Assembly (NCBI RefSeq): GCF_009826975.1
Contig: NZ_WUMO01000015.1
Coordinates: 1 to 32,220 of the forward strand
Reading direction: 5' to 3'
From: Flavobacterium sp. HBTb2-11-1
GTDB lineage: Bacteria > Bacteroidota > Bacteroidia > Flavobacteriales > Flavobacteriaceae
Length of the DNA: 32,220 bases
The position numbers and the translations under genes are program-made. Below are positions 9,801 through 17,386 of the stretch, piece after piece (within the stretch, counting starts at the first letter, position 1; every line of letters starts with the position of its first letter). The notes beneath the pieces were generated by a model, which did not search any database, was not told the DNA's origin, and saw nothing but the letters and a program-made list of their open reading frames with translations.

Positions 9801-11428
9801 GCTTTTGCTTTATCTGCTGCTGCAACTTTTGCTTGTAAAGCCTCTGCGTCCGCCTTAGCTTTAGCATCAGCAGCTAATTTTATTTTTAATGCTTCCGCAT
9901 CTGCTTGTGCTTTATCTGCAGCTAGCTGTTCTGGAGTTTTTTGTGCAATTGCTCCAGATTTATTTGCTGCGGCTTGTGCTCTTGCGGCTGCTGCGGCATC
10001 TACTCTTGCTTTATTATCAGCCGCTAGTTTTATTCTGCGTTCTTCTGCATCTGCTCTAGCTTTATCAGCCGCTAATTGTGCCTGTGTTTTTTGTGTTTCT
10101 GCTAAAGCTTTGTTTGCGGCTGCAGTTTGTGCTCTTGCTGCTGCTGCAGCATCTGCTTTGGCTTTTGCCTCCGCAGCTAATCTTATTTTAACTGCCTCAG
10201 CATCTGCCTTAGCTTTATTGTCTGCTTCTAGTTTTGCTTTTGCAGCAGCTTCAGCATCTGCTTTTGCTTTATTGTCTGCTTCTAATTTGGCTTTCGCTTT
10301 AGCCTCCGCATCTGCCTTAACTTTTTCTGCAGCCGCAAGTCTTGCTTGTTTTGCTTCTGCATCAGCTTTTGCTTTTGCTTCGGCCGCTAATCTGTTCTTT
10401 TCAGCAATTTCTGCTCTATTTACCTGAGTTGCCTCCGATTGTGGTTTAGCTGGAACTGGTTTTGATTTTGACGGATCCACAAGAGATCCTTCATCGTCAT
10501 CTCCATAATAGTAATTTCTGTTTTTGAATTTATAGGCAATTGCAAATTCATGAGAACCGCCTAGATTAGAGAAATTGCCCATTCCTCTTTCGTAATTATA
10601 TTCGATAGCAATACTTGGAGTAATGTTAACTCCTAGACCTGCTGAAACCCCATATAATGTATTATATCCAGCCTGCGCCCAAACTCCTTGCTGAAGTGAC
10701 AGCATAGCAAGTCCAGAAATGACTGTTTTATCTTTTTTAATTTCTGTTCTAACAATTCCAGAAAATTTACTCCTGTCAAAAAAACCGTAACTGTCAATAT
10801 ATCCAGTATACATGGCGTGTAGCTGAATAGCTCTTTCTGGATCTTCTTTTACCATTCCAGATCCAAAATTGTAAAGCACTAAATTGTTAACTGCTAATCC
10901 AAAATCTAAAAATTCTGTACCATAATTAATCCCAGGATTTACTGTCAGCAATGTGCTTTTTGGAAAGTCTCCTGTTAAAATAGTAGAATCATCTGATATG
11001 ATTTTTCCAGTATTGATGCCACTTTGATAAATTCCTACATTTAAACCAAAAGTCAAATTGCTTGCTTCTTCTAGAACAATGTTATGAGCGAAGTTGGCAA
11101 CTCCACCAAAAACAGTCATTAATCCGTAATTCTGTTGAAATAGACCAACAGCAAATGCTTCATTCTCTCTAAATCGTCCAGAATAATTGGCTAAATAAGT
11201 CTGCGGAGCATTATCAAACTGTACCCATTGTCTCTTATTATAAAAACTTGCGTACGGATTTGATTCTCTAACAAAACTAAATGTCGGGTTAATTAAATAT
11301 CTATTAAACTTTAAAGAATTTCTAATGGGTAATGAAAACGAAACAACTCCATCCTCAGAAGCTTCTTGAGAATAGAGTACATTTGATAAACCGTAAAATA
11401 ACGTGATGAATAGTAAAAATTTCTTCAT
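6845..11428 (-). CDS. PorP/SprF-family T9SS outer-membrane protein with giant TolA-like repeat and SPOR-like C-terminus
   Basis: The 1,527-residue protein starts with a signal peptide (cleavage near LYSQ). Residues about 21-305 form a PorP/SprF-type beta-barrel (LINPTFSFVRESNPYASFYNKRQW near the N-terminus; GLGVNITPSIAIEYNYERGMG near the end). Residues about 338-1240 are low-complexity Lys/Ala/Glu/Asp-rich repeats with a main unit of 17 residues (LAAEAKAKADAEALQAK and variants), predicted to be helical. Residues about 1241-1440 are a more complex charged helical region. About 1450-1527 (GYYMIIAVHSS...) resembles a SPOR fold. Ordinary PorP/SprF proteins are about 300-350 residues, so this one is extended nearly five-fold. 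SprF is known to be needed for export of SprB in F. johnsoniae. Here the gene lies 1 nt after a type B-sorted protein and 127 nt before a giant adhesin, so it is probably their dedicated export partner. The role of the extension is unknown. Confidence 0.9.
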   Translation of the reverse strand: MKKFLLFITLFYGLSNVLYSQEASEDGVVSFSLPIRNSLKFNRYLINPTFSFVRESNPYASFYNKRQWVQFDNAPQTYLANYSGRFRENEAFAVGLFQQNYGLMTVFGGVANFAHNIVLEEASNLTFGLNVGIYQSGINTGKIISDDSTILTGDFPKSTLLTVNPGINYGTEFLDFGLAVNNLVLYNFGSGMVKEDPERAIQLHAMYTGYIDSYGFFDRSKFSGIVRTEIKKDKTVISGLAMLSLQQGVWAQAGYNTLYGVSAGLGVNITPSIAIEYNYERGMGNFSNLGGSHEFAIAYKFKNRNYYYGDDDEGSLVDPSKSKPVPAKPQSEATQVNRAEIAEKNRLAAEAKAKADAEAKQARLAAAEKVKADAEAKAKAKLEADNKAKADAEAAAKAKLEADNKAKADAEAVKIRLAAEAKAKADAAAAARAQTAAANKALAETQKTQAQLAADKARADAEERRIKLAADNKARVDAAAAARAQAAANKSGAIAQKTPEQLAADKAQADAEALKIKLAADAKAKADAEALQAKVAAADKAKADAEAAKAKAAAANAAAPTQQKTAAQLAIERARANSEAAAKMRLAAAEKAKADAEAARQARLAAAEKAKADAEAARLKLIADNKAKADAAEAKRKADAKAKAEAADMQSILAADAKAKADSDALQARLAAEAKAKTAAEAKTKASIDAANKAKLAADAKAKAAEEAALKEKLAAEAKVKADEEARQAIIAAELKAKADAEALKIKQAEEARQAQLAAEAKAKADAEALQAKLVADAKAKADAEAAAKAKLEAEAKAKADAEAEKVRLAAEAKAKADAEAEQARLAADAKAKADMEALQAKLIADARVKADAEATAKAKAEAEAKKLQEEENARQAKLAAEAKAKADAEALKAKQAAEAKAKADAEAEKARLAAEAKAKADAEALQAKQAAEEKARIEEEARQAKLAAEAKAKADAEAEKARLAAEAKAKADAEALQAKQAAEEKARVEEEARQAKLAAEAKAKADAEALQAKLAADAKAKADMEALQAKLLADAKVKADAEATAKAKAEAEAKKLQEEEARQAKLAADAKAKADAEALKAKQAAEEKARLEEEARQAKLAAEAKAKADAEALQAKLAADAKAKADAEALKAKQAAEEKARLEEEARQAKLAADAKAKADAEALQAKLAADAKAKADMEAEQARLLAEAKAKADAEATEKLKAEEETRRLKEEEERQARLAAEKAKADAEAAALAAKAKDDTGKAIENLTQSVEGTSKVQTDLLDQFKATVANKQKDLNDLKEENDLSEKGIYKEPKPFKSVAAENSQIESLKVQIADANNSMKNEIAKLTNLYNERLKKFPKDDPLNKAYLEKINELKAAQLKMEREGAALIADLERIKTETEIERKRRIKRAAYENDEGRYAQDVAALKRIKETTKLSSTPLKASDFDFGEEQSNMQIIKNIKNSDNGYYMIIAVHSSVEKRDEFLTKAVAAGRSDVNFFYNLATSKYYIYYEKFDGLQEATKALEAKGNKPYNGKMAIVKVEN
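7709..10417. repeat. In-frame degenerate tandem repeat (51-nt unit) inside the PorP/SprF-like gene
   Basis: About 2.7 kb encodes the Lys/Ala/Glu-rich section. The clearest part (about 7,850-9,200) has a 51-nt (17-codon) unit and higher-order copies. For example, 62 nt at 8505-8566 recur identically at 8658-8719, an offset of 153 nt, or three units. Toward the protein's N-terminal side (higher coordinates) units are more variable, often 18 codons. Every visible length change keeps the frame. Antisense ORFs in this stretch are by-products of the codon bias. Confidence 0.92.
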
Positions 11429-11429
11429 A

Positions 11430-12863
11430 TTATTTTATAACAGTTATTGATCCTTTTTTTTCACCTGCATCGCCTTGAATGACATAGTAATAAACGGGAT
11501 TAACATTTTTAAAATCTATATTGTTTTGAGGCCAGTCGCCTTGGTAATTCACTACGTCCAAAACCATTTCTCCATTTGAACTAATGATCATTACCTTCGT
11601 ATTTGCATTTTTATATTCGTCTGGAATATTCCAATAAGGATTCATTCCACTTAATTTTATAATGTTAGGAATAACACTAGCTGGGCCAGATTCACCATTT
11701 ATTCTAAATGAAAACTCTCGGCTCGCTACGCAGCCAGACACTTGAGAAATCTTTACTTTATAATTCCCTTTCACTGAAATAACCAAAGAACTTCCTGTCT
11801 CTCCCGAAATTAAATTGTCGTTTAAGTACCATTCAAAAGTAGGAGCAGAAGCATCTGTTGTAACATTAACCGTTATAGTTTCGCCTTCGCTTAATTTGTA
11901 TCCGTCTTGAGCATCAATGCTTGCTTCAAAACCATTGCTTTGAAGATTGATAGATCCTGTAGCTTTACATCCGCCAAAATCGACTTCTACAGTATAAACA
12001 CCAGATTCATTTGTAGAATAAGTACGGCTTGTAGCTCCAGCTATAGTAACACCATCTTTCTTCCATAAATAACTATTTCCTGAAGTGGCTGTTAAAACTG
12101 TTCCCGTACCATTAGCGCAAAAAGGATTTCCTAGACTTGAATTAATCGTTACACCTGATCCACTACTAGATGACGTTACATTCACACGATTAGAGCTAAA
12201 GTTAACGTCAGAACATTGGCCATAATCAATCTCAGCATAATATTTTCCTGTACTATTAACCACTATCTCCTTAGACGATTGTCCTGTGATAAGAACATCA
12301 TCTTTATACCATTTATACTTGATATTAGGAATGTCAATTGGAGATGGAGCATCTGCACTGACAGAAAGCGTTAAACTTCCTCCAGAACATAACATTGCTG
12401 TATCACTCTTATTATTGATAAAGAAAGATGACTCGTATGTTTTGAAATACGCAGGAAAAGAAGTATTGCCTAAAGAGTTTTTAAATCTTGTACTAGTAAC
12501 ACCTGTTGAGCTTTTTACTCGCAGGCTATAAGTATCAGAACCAATTAAATTTGTCGGAACTGCATACTTGATTGTTTTTTGGGTTGCAGAAACATCAATA
12601 GTTTGAAGGAGAGTCGTTGCAACTGGAGAAGTAAAATTTCCCGCAGCGTCTGAAAGCTCAACTACGAAGGTAGTACCTGCGGGAAAATCTATATAACTAA
12701 AAGTAGCATAAAATTCGTTAAACGAATTACCAGCGCAAAGCTTCTCTAATCCATCAAATGTTTGAGGAACTATAGTTTGGGCATAGGAATTCGATCTAGC
12801 AAATAGTAGAATGCTAAATAAAATTAAAACTTTAAAAAAAGATAAAGTAATTTTTTGAATCAT
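11430..12863 (-). CDS. Secreted Ig-like domain protein with type B T9SS sorting domain
   Basis: The protein has 477 residues. A hydrophobic signal peptide ends near NSYAQ. Several Ig/PKD-like beta domains follow, each with paired Cys and a 'YKWYKDD' or 'YLWKKDG' core strand (about residues 150-385). The last 80 residues (from ASVIPNIIKLSG to KGSITVIK) match the gliding-motility-associated (CHU_C, type B) C-terminal domain in layout: N-terminal 'PNI', central 'VMIISSNGEMV', 'W..N', then 'YYYVIQGD' and a final beta strand. Type B domains direct export through T9SS, typically with a partner PorP/SprF protein. Its ATG overlaps the upstream stop (ATGA at 12860-12863) and its stop is 1 nt from the next start, so it is almost certainly cotranscribed and perhaps translationally coupled. 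It may be an accessory surface protein of the adhesin system. Confidence 0.88.
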   Translation of the reverse strand: MIQKITLSFFKVLILFSILLFARSNSYAQTIVPQTFDGLEKLCAGNSFNEFYATFSYIDFPAGTTFVVELSDAAGNFTSPVATTLLQTIDVSATQKTIKYAVPTNLIGSDTYSLRVKSSTGVTSTRFKNSLGNTSFPAYFKTYESSFFINNKSDTAMLCSGGSLTLSVSADAPSPIDIPNIKYKWYKDDVLITGQSSKEIVVNSTGKYYAEIDYGQCSDVNFSSNRVNVTSSSSGSGVTINSSLGNPFCANGTGTVLTATSGNSYLWKKDGVTIAGATSRTYSTNESGVYTVEVDFGGCKATGSINLQSNGFEASIDAQDGYKLSEGETITVNVTTDASAPTFEWYLNDNLISGETGSSLVISVKGNYKVKISQVSGCVASREFSFRINGESGPASVIPNIIKLSGMNPYWNIPDEYKNANTKVMIISSNGEMVLDVVNYQGDWPQNNIDFKNVNPVYYYVIQGDAGEKKGSITVIK

Positions 12864-13270
12864 ATAGTGCGTGTTCTTGCTAGATCTATACGCTCAAAAA
12901 ACAAGATATCTATAACTGTTTCAGAGAAATCATATTTGTAGTTTTCAATTACCTCTTTAGCAATAATTGAAGTTGCTGCAAGTGTTGAGTTCTCCTCATA
13001 ATCATTAGATACAGTATTTGACTCAGCCGCTATAGTAAGGCTATCCTTGGGGGTGGACATCCCTACTATAGACTGATTTAAATTACTTGATTTGCCGTTT
13101 TCTACAACAGCATTGTTTCTGTTATTTTGGTTATTATTAGCCAAAGTTAAACCACACTCAGAAACAGCAGCCTTAGTAGGGTTTTCTGCTGTATTCTGTG
13201 CATATAGAGTTAACGATATAGGCGAAACCAAAAATATTATATATAAAAAATATTTTTTCGTAGATACCAT
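12860..13270 (-). CDS. Small secreted protein of unknown function, overlapping the Ig-like gene
   Basis: I do not recognise this 136-residue protein. The frame is open to an ATG at 13309, but the start at 13270 (MVSTKKYFLYIIFL) is preferred because it puts a signal peptide, ending near LYAQN, at the N-terminus. The mature part is polar and low in complexity (Asn/Ser/Glu-rich, e.g. LANNNQNNRNNAVV) and ends in a hydrophobic-then-basic stretch (IDILFFERIDLARTRTI). The stop overlaps the next start (ATGA). It may be the first gene of the tight run leading to the adhesin. No known domain or T9SS sorting signal is visible. Confidence 0.65.
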   Translation of the reverse strand: MVSTKKYFLYIIFLVSPISLTLYAQNTAENPTKAAVSECGLTLANNNQNNRNNAVVENGKSSNLNQSIVGMSTPKDSLTIAAESNTVSNDYEENSTLAATSIIAKEVIENYKYDFSETVIDILFFERIDLARTRTI

Positions 13271-13370
13271 TATGTCTTGATCTTTATTTTGGCCCGTAAG
13301 ACGATACATAAATTGTGTCTGGGGACTTAATTAATAAAATTTACGCGTGGGAAATAAAAATCGAAACTAT

Positions 13371-14663
13371 TTATCTATTACCGCTAGAAGCTGTGATTTT
13401 TCCTAATTGTAGTCTGAAATCTGGTCTTTTAGGATTGAAGATATCAATGAATGTTTCTTTGTTGTCACTTTGAGAGTAAACGTTAAAGAATACACTGTTT
13501 CCATACCAGCTCTCTAAATCTTCATTGTTAGAATTGTATTCAGTAAAGATGTTTCCTTTACATAAGTTGAAATACATTTCCTCAAATTTGATTTTTTTAA
13601 GGTTGGCATCATTGATTTCAGTTTTGCTGTCTAATAATACTGCAGGGTTGAATCCAGAGATTACACTTCTTTTCATTTCAAGAGAAGCATTTTCGGCTAC
13701 ATAAACAGCCTCTTTTACTAAACCTGCTTGAATGTCAGCATTAATGTTTTCACTGTCATTAACCATTGTAATATTGCTCGCAACAACTAAAGTTTGTTTT
13801 TTAGTGAAGTCTGTTTCACTTTTCTTCTCAAAAGATCTTACCTCCATACAACGAGACCCGTCTTTAGTGCTTGAGAAGTAAGAAGATCTAACTGCTAAAG
13901 AGTTGAAGAAACGACATTGAACTCCTTGAGAGAATTTAAAGTCATCATTAACTGATTTATAAGAAACAAATTTTGTAACATTTAAGTCACCGCCTAAGAT
14001 TCCAAAAGAATCTCCTCCAGCGTAACTAACCATTACATTTTCAAGTACGGTCTTGTTTCCAACACCAGCAAGAGTTAATGCATTGAAAGTATCAGCCCCT
14101 TTTACTTTTTTACCAGCGAACTCGATTCTAACGAATCTTAAAATTCCTGAGTTAGAAGCTACATTGTCTCCACCATAAGTAGTCATTGTAGGATCAAGAT
14201 CTAAGTTATAAGAACCTACATTTCCAAATTTATTGATTGGTGCATCTCCAAGAATTACGATTCCACCCCAGTCTCCCGCTTTTTTCATGCTACGGTTTGA
14301 AGTAAATACAATTGGATCTGTTTCTAAACCATCAGCCACTAGTTGTGCACCTTTTGTGATTACCAATGTTCCTTTTGTTTCGAAATCACCAATAATTACA
14401 GTTCCTGGTTCGATAGTTAAAACAGCATTGTTTGTAACATAAACGTTTCCTTGCAGAACGTAGATATTTTTTTTCAGCAATTTAGTATTAACAGAAATGT
14501 TTCCTGCCAAAATTTGGTTTGCTTCTCCATAGTCAACTTTATTAGGCTTAAACTCGGTCCAGTTATTTAACCAATTAGTGTAGCCCATAATTCCTTTCTC
14601 TTGTTGAGCATTCATACTCGCAACCGTCAAAAGAACGCAGATTAATTGAGTAATTTTTTTCAT
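13371..14663 (-). CDS. Secreted parallel beta-helix protein
   Basis: The protein has 430 residues. A signal peptide ends near SMNAQQ. The body is a right-handed beta-helix type: short strands with regular turns, including NIYVLQGNVYVTNNAVLTIE, a 'GTVIIGD' turn, 'LVITKGAQLVADG', 'DPIVFTSNR' and 'GDWGGIVILGDAP'. These motifs are shared by a common Bacteroidota family of exported proteins often mis-annotated as 'multidrug transporter' or lipoprotein. I see no lipobox and no clear type A or B sorting domain. The N-terminal region mentions no catalytic residues I can identify. It is separated from the downstream run by 100 nt and from the upstream gene by a hairpin terminator, so it probably has its own promoter. 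Function unknown; a surface or periplasmic role is likely. Confidence 0.8.
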   Translation of the reverse strand: MKKITQLICVLLTVASMNAQQEKGIMGYTNWLNNWTEFKPNKVDYGEANQILAGNISVNTKLLKKNIYVLQGNVYVTNNAVLTIEPGTVIIGDFETKGTLVITKGAQLVADGLETDPIVFTSNRSMKKAGDWGGIVILGDAPINKFGNVGSYNLDLDPTMTTYGGDNVASNSGILRFVRIEFAGKKVKGADTFNALTLAGVGNKTVLENVMVSYAGGDSFGILGGDLNVTKFVSYKSVNDDFKFSQGVQCRFFNSLAVRSSYFSSTKDGSRCMEVRSFEKKSETDFTKKQTLVVASNITMVNDSENINADIQAGLVKEAVYVAENASLEMKRSVISGFNPAVLLDSKTEINDANLKKIKFEEMYFNLCKGNIFTEYNSNNEDLESWYGNSVFFNVYSQSDNKETFIDIFNPKRPDFRLQLGKITASSGNR

Positions 14664-14716
14664 GATAAGGGGGGTATTACGGTTAATAATAAATTTGGGT
14701 ATGCGTAAATGTAAAA

Positions 14717-14761
14717 ACTCCTCTCGAATTTTCTGAATATTTCAGAACCCTCGAGAGTGAG
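14717..14761 (-). terminator. Nested two-stem hairpin with U-run
   Basis: An outer 7-bp stem (CTCTCGA at 14721-14727, TCGAGAG at 14751-14757) and an inner 7-bp stem (TTCTGAA 14731-14737, TTCAGAA 14741-14747) are separated by a 3x3 internal loop, with a 3-nt apical loop. The outer stem gains 4 bp past a one-base bulge. On the minus strand it is followed by TTTTT, so it can end transcription of the 14841-15293 gene. Confidence 0.75.
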
Positions 14762-14840
14762 TCTTTTTTATTTTGTTTTTTAAAAATGTCCAGCTGGTAT
14801 TCACTTAGACTTTTTCAAAAAGATTTTAAAAAATGCTTTA

Positions 14841-15293
14841 TTACATTTCGTTCAAATCGTTGAACTCATGTAATGATTTCAATGTACTTTCGTAGAACAA
14901 AATTGCCGCGATTAGATTTCCTTTATCAGAGTAAGGCATCATTTTTCTTTGGAATTCTACAGTTGTATCCAAAAATGTTGACGTACCTACAGCCTGAGCA
15001 TCTAATACTTTTTTGTGTTCGTTATCGTCTGGAATACCAAGATCGGCCATAGTAACTCCAGGTTTTGTAACCAAAGCAATGTAAGGGAGAGTTTTAACTA
15101 ATACTTTGATACGCTCGATGTATAATTCCAAAAGTTCACCCTTTTGCATACCACTTAATTCTTTTTGATCATGATATTTTCGGATAAGAGCAGTTGTACT
15201 AATAATACTTCTCGGTGCGTTTTTAGCTTGTGCTGAAACAGCCGCAGTAGTTAAGATAAAAAAAGCACTAAATAGAATAATTTTCCCTTTCAT
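14841..15293 (-). CDS. Small secreted protein of unknown function
   Basis: The 150-residue protein has a clear signal peptide (MKGKIILFSAFFILTTAAVS, cleavage near AQA). The mature part is mainly predicted helical (STTALIRKYHDQKELSGMQK, then LLELYIERIKVLVKTLPYIA), with no Cys and no recognisable catalytic motif. I do not recognise the family, although the style is that of conserved flavobacterial exported proteins. It has its own promoter-like sequence upstream and a hairpin terminator downstream, so it is probably monocistronic. Translated upstream sequence gives no longer start. Confidence 0.75.
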   Translation of the reverse strand: MKGKIILFSAFFILTTAAVSAQAKNAPRSIISTTALIRKYHDQKELSGMQKGELLELYIERIKVLVKTLPYIALVTKPGVTMADLGIPDDNEHKKVLDAQAVGTSTFLDTTVEFQRKMMPYSDKGNLIAAILFYESTLKSLHEFNDLNEM

Positions 15294-15327
15294 AGATTCT
15301 TATTTTATAATTGGTTGTTGATAAAAA

Positions 15328-15357
15328 CAAAAATATATAAATTAACTTAAATTACAA
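15328..15357 (-). promoter_or_regulatory. Bacteroidota-type promoter for the 14841-15293 gene
   Basis: On the minus strand, TTG (15357-15355) is followed after 19 nt by TATTTTTG (15335-15328), fitting the TTG / TAnnTTTG consensus. The predicted RNA start is about 28 nt before the ATG. Confidence 0.65.
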
Positions 15358-15708
15358 CTGTAATGGTTTTTTTTTTCAAAAAATTTCCTTAAAAAAACCT
15401 TAAAAAACAACGTTATGTCGAGAAAATGTGCGTTTTAACGGGCATTTTGTTAAAAATGTTAATTAAAAATACGTAAGATATTAACTATAAAAAATATAAA
15501 ATTAACTCTATAAATAATCAAAAAATACCTTCGATTAACGGATTTTGAAAAAAAATATTAACAAAAACATCTTGATATTTACTCACTTGAAGATATTTAT
15601 TAACAAAATTCTGTCGAAAGTGACCGAAAAAAAATCAAAAAATCATTCGAAAACTTCGAATCCAAATTTGAAAATTGGAACGAATAAATAATCTTACTTC
15701 TGAAATTT

Positions 15709-15735
15709 TTGCCTACACATTTTCTTCTATCTTTG
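15709..15735 (+). promoter_or_regulatory. holB promoter, predicted leaderless
   Basis: TTG at 15709-15711, a 16-nt spacer, then TATCTTTG at 15728-15735, a match to the Bacteroidota -33/-7 consensus. The ATG begins only 4 nt later at 15740, so the predicted transcription start falls on or next to the start codon. Confidence 0.7.
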
Positions 15736-15739
15736 CGTC

Positions 15740-16888
15740 ATGCAATTTTCTCAAATTTTAGGTCAAGATTACATCAAAAGCCACTTGATAAAAAGTGCTG
15801 CTTCTGGTAGAATCCCTCATGCTCAATTATTCGTTGGCCCAGAAGGAAGCGGCACATTAATAACTGCCATCGCTTATGCCCAATATATTTTATGTGGCAA
15901 TACCGGTAATGAAAATTCAAACGGAAATGATTCTTGTAATCTAAAGTTTGATAACATCTCTCATCCCGATCTACATTTTATTTACCCAACCGTTACAACC
16001 GAAGACGTAAAAACAAAACCAAAAAGTTTAGATTTTATTCAGGATTGGCGAAGCTTTATTCAAGAAATGCCTTACGGCGGTTTGTTCGATTGGTACAAAA
16101 TTCTCGGTGTTCAAAACAAACAAGGGGAAATTCGTGTAGAAGATGCACAAGAAGTTTTAAAATCGCTTTCGCTAAAATCTTACGAGGGCGGTTATAAGAT
16201 TATGATTATCTGGATGGCTGATAAAATGAATATCGCAGCCTCCAACAAACTTTTGAAACTTCTCGAAGAACCATCAGACAAAACGATGTTTATTCTGATT
16301 TCTGAAAATGAAGAAGATATTATACAAACCATCCGTTCAAGATGCCAGGTGATCCACTTTAGCGGGCTTCCAGAAAAAGTTATTGCCGACGCTTTAGTTA
16401 GCCAAGAAAACATAGACGCGGGATTAGCCAAAAAAATTGCGCATCAAGCTCAAGGAAACTTTAATAAAGCATTGCACTTGTTAAAAGAAGATGATGACGA
16501 TCTTCCGTTTGAACAATGGTTTGTCAACTGGGTTCGTGCTGCTTTTAGAGCAAAAGGAAATGCGGCCGCCATTCAGGATTTAATTTCTTGGAGCGAACAG
16601 ATTGCTGCGTTGGGACGCGAAAGCCAGAAAAAATTCATTCAATACTGTATTGAAATGTTTCGACAAGCCCTTATGCTAAATTATCAAGCGCCGGACTTGG
16701 TTTACATCGAACCGAAAGTGGATAAATTTAAATTGGAGAATTTTGCTCCTTTTGTAAACGGAAATAATATCCACGAAATATTCAAAGAACTTTCAGATGC
16801 TATGTATCATATTGAAAGAAATGGAAATGCAAAAATTATCCTTACCGATTTATCGATCAAATTGACTCGTTTAATTCATAAAAAATAA
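15740..16888 (+). CDS. holB: DNA polymerase III subunit delta'
   Basis: The 382-residue protein is the delta' subunit of the clamp loader, which helps load the sliding clamp onto DNA. It begins with the typical 'FSQILGQDYIKSHLIKSAASGRIPHAQ'-type N-terminus (HAQLF at about 27). A degenerate P-loop (GPEGSGT) lacks the catalytic Lys, as expected for delta', which does not hydrolyse ATP. Next come 'MIIWMADKMN', 'NKLLKLLEEP' and the 'SRC' sensor motif (TIRSRCQVIHF), all standard for the AAA+ core. The C-terminal collar region is less conserved. The DoxX-like gene follows 6 nt after the stop, suggesting cotranscription. Confidence 0.95.
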   Translation: MQFSQILGQDYIKSHLIKSAASGRIPHAQLFVGPEGSGTLITAIAYAQYILCGNTGNENSNGNDSCNLKFDNISHPDLHFIYPTVTTEDVKTKPKSLDFIQDWRSFIQEMPYGGLFDWYKILGVQNKQGEIRVEDAQEVLKSLSLKSYEGGYKIMIIWMADKMNIAASNKLLKLLEEPSDKTMFILISENEEDIIQTIRSRCQVIHFSGLPEKVIADALVSQENIDAGLAKKIAHQAQGNFNKALHLLKEDDDDLPFEQWFVNWVRAAFRAKGNAAAIQDLISWSEQIAALGRESQKKFIQYCIEMFRQALMLNYQAPDLVYIEPKVDKFKLENFAPFVNGNNIHEIFKELSDAMYHIERNGNAKIILTDLSIKLTRLIHKK

Positions 16889-16894
16889 TTCATA

Positions 16895-17278
16895 ATGAAC
16901 AATGTTGCCTCAATTTTACTTTTGGCCTTTCTAGCTTTAACTTTTCTACAATCTGGTTACGAAAAAATTTTTTACTGGAAAGATAATGTTACTTGGCTTA
17001 AAGAACACTTTGCCAAAACGCCTTTAAAAAATCAAGTTCCGCTTGCCCTTTTGCATTTATTGATTTTAGAATTGATTTCAGGAATTTTATGTGTTGTAGG
17101 GGCAATCCAATTGTTTACAAATAATGGCAGAGAATTTGGTTTTTATGGAGCTATCTTTTCTTGTATTTGTTTACTAATGATGCTTTTCGGACAAAGACTT
17201 GCAAAAGATTACGATGGCGCAAGAACCATTGTTATCTATTTTATACCAGCTGTAATGGCTGTTTATTGGTTGAATTAA
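16895..17278 (+). CDS. DoxX-like small membrane protein
   Basis: The 127-residue protein has four predicted membrane helices (about 4-20, 48-70, 80-100 and 108-125). It shows the DoxX-type pattern 'LQSGYEKIFYWKD' in the first loop, 'LLILELISGILCVVG' in helix 2 and 'AKDYDGARTIVIYF' before the last helix. DoxX relatives are inner-membrane proteins of mostly unclear function, sometimes linked to redox stress. It begins 6 nt after holB, so it is probably in the same transcript. Confidence 0.75.
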   Translation: MNNVASILLLAFLALTFLQSGYEKIFYWKDNVTWLKEHFAKTPLKNQVPLALLHLLILELISGILCVVGAIQLFTNNGREFGFYGAIFSCICLLMMLFGQRLAKDYDGARTIVIYFIPAVMAVYWLN

Positions 17279-17310
17279 TTCAACTTAAAGTTTAAAAAGA
17301 GCCGCAGATT

Positions 17311-17328
17311 CATAGATAAAAATCTATG
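17311..17328. repeat. Short intergenic palindrome
   Basis: CATAGAT / ATCTATG arms (7 bp, 4-nt loop) sit in the context 'gccgcagattcatagat', which resembles 'CCGCAGATT...AATCTG' intergenic repeats often seen in flavobacterial genomes. It lies between the DoxX-like and thioesterase genes and may fold in the mRNA. Confidence 0.5.
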
Positions 17329-17386
17329 TAAATTTATGATCCCGATGAGTTTCGGAAGTGGCATTAAAAAAAATTATTATAAAAAA

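Larger units (their letters stand above)
15294..15739. other. AT-rich divergent intergenic region
   Basis: This 446-nt gap separates the leftward 14841-15293 gene from rightward holB. Promoter-like elements lie at each end. Between them I see only A/T-rich sequence with several long A runs and no convincing ORF, hairpin or repeat. Confidence 0.6.

Noticed and set aside
7775..10427. Plus-strand ORFs in the repeat region (up to 290 residues)
   Set aside because: They mirror the biased codons of the Lys/Ala/Glu repeat, giving Ala/Ser/Phe or Leu-rich repeats with no start context.
17336..17386. N-terminal extension of the thioesterase
   Set aside because: It adds a short basic segment not expected in the hot-dog family.
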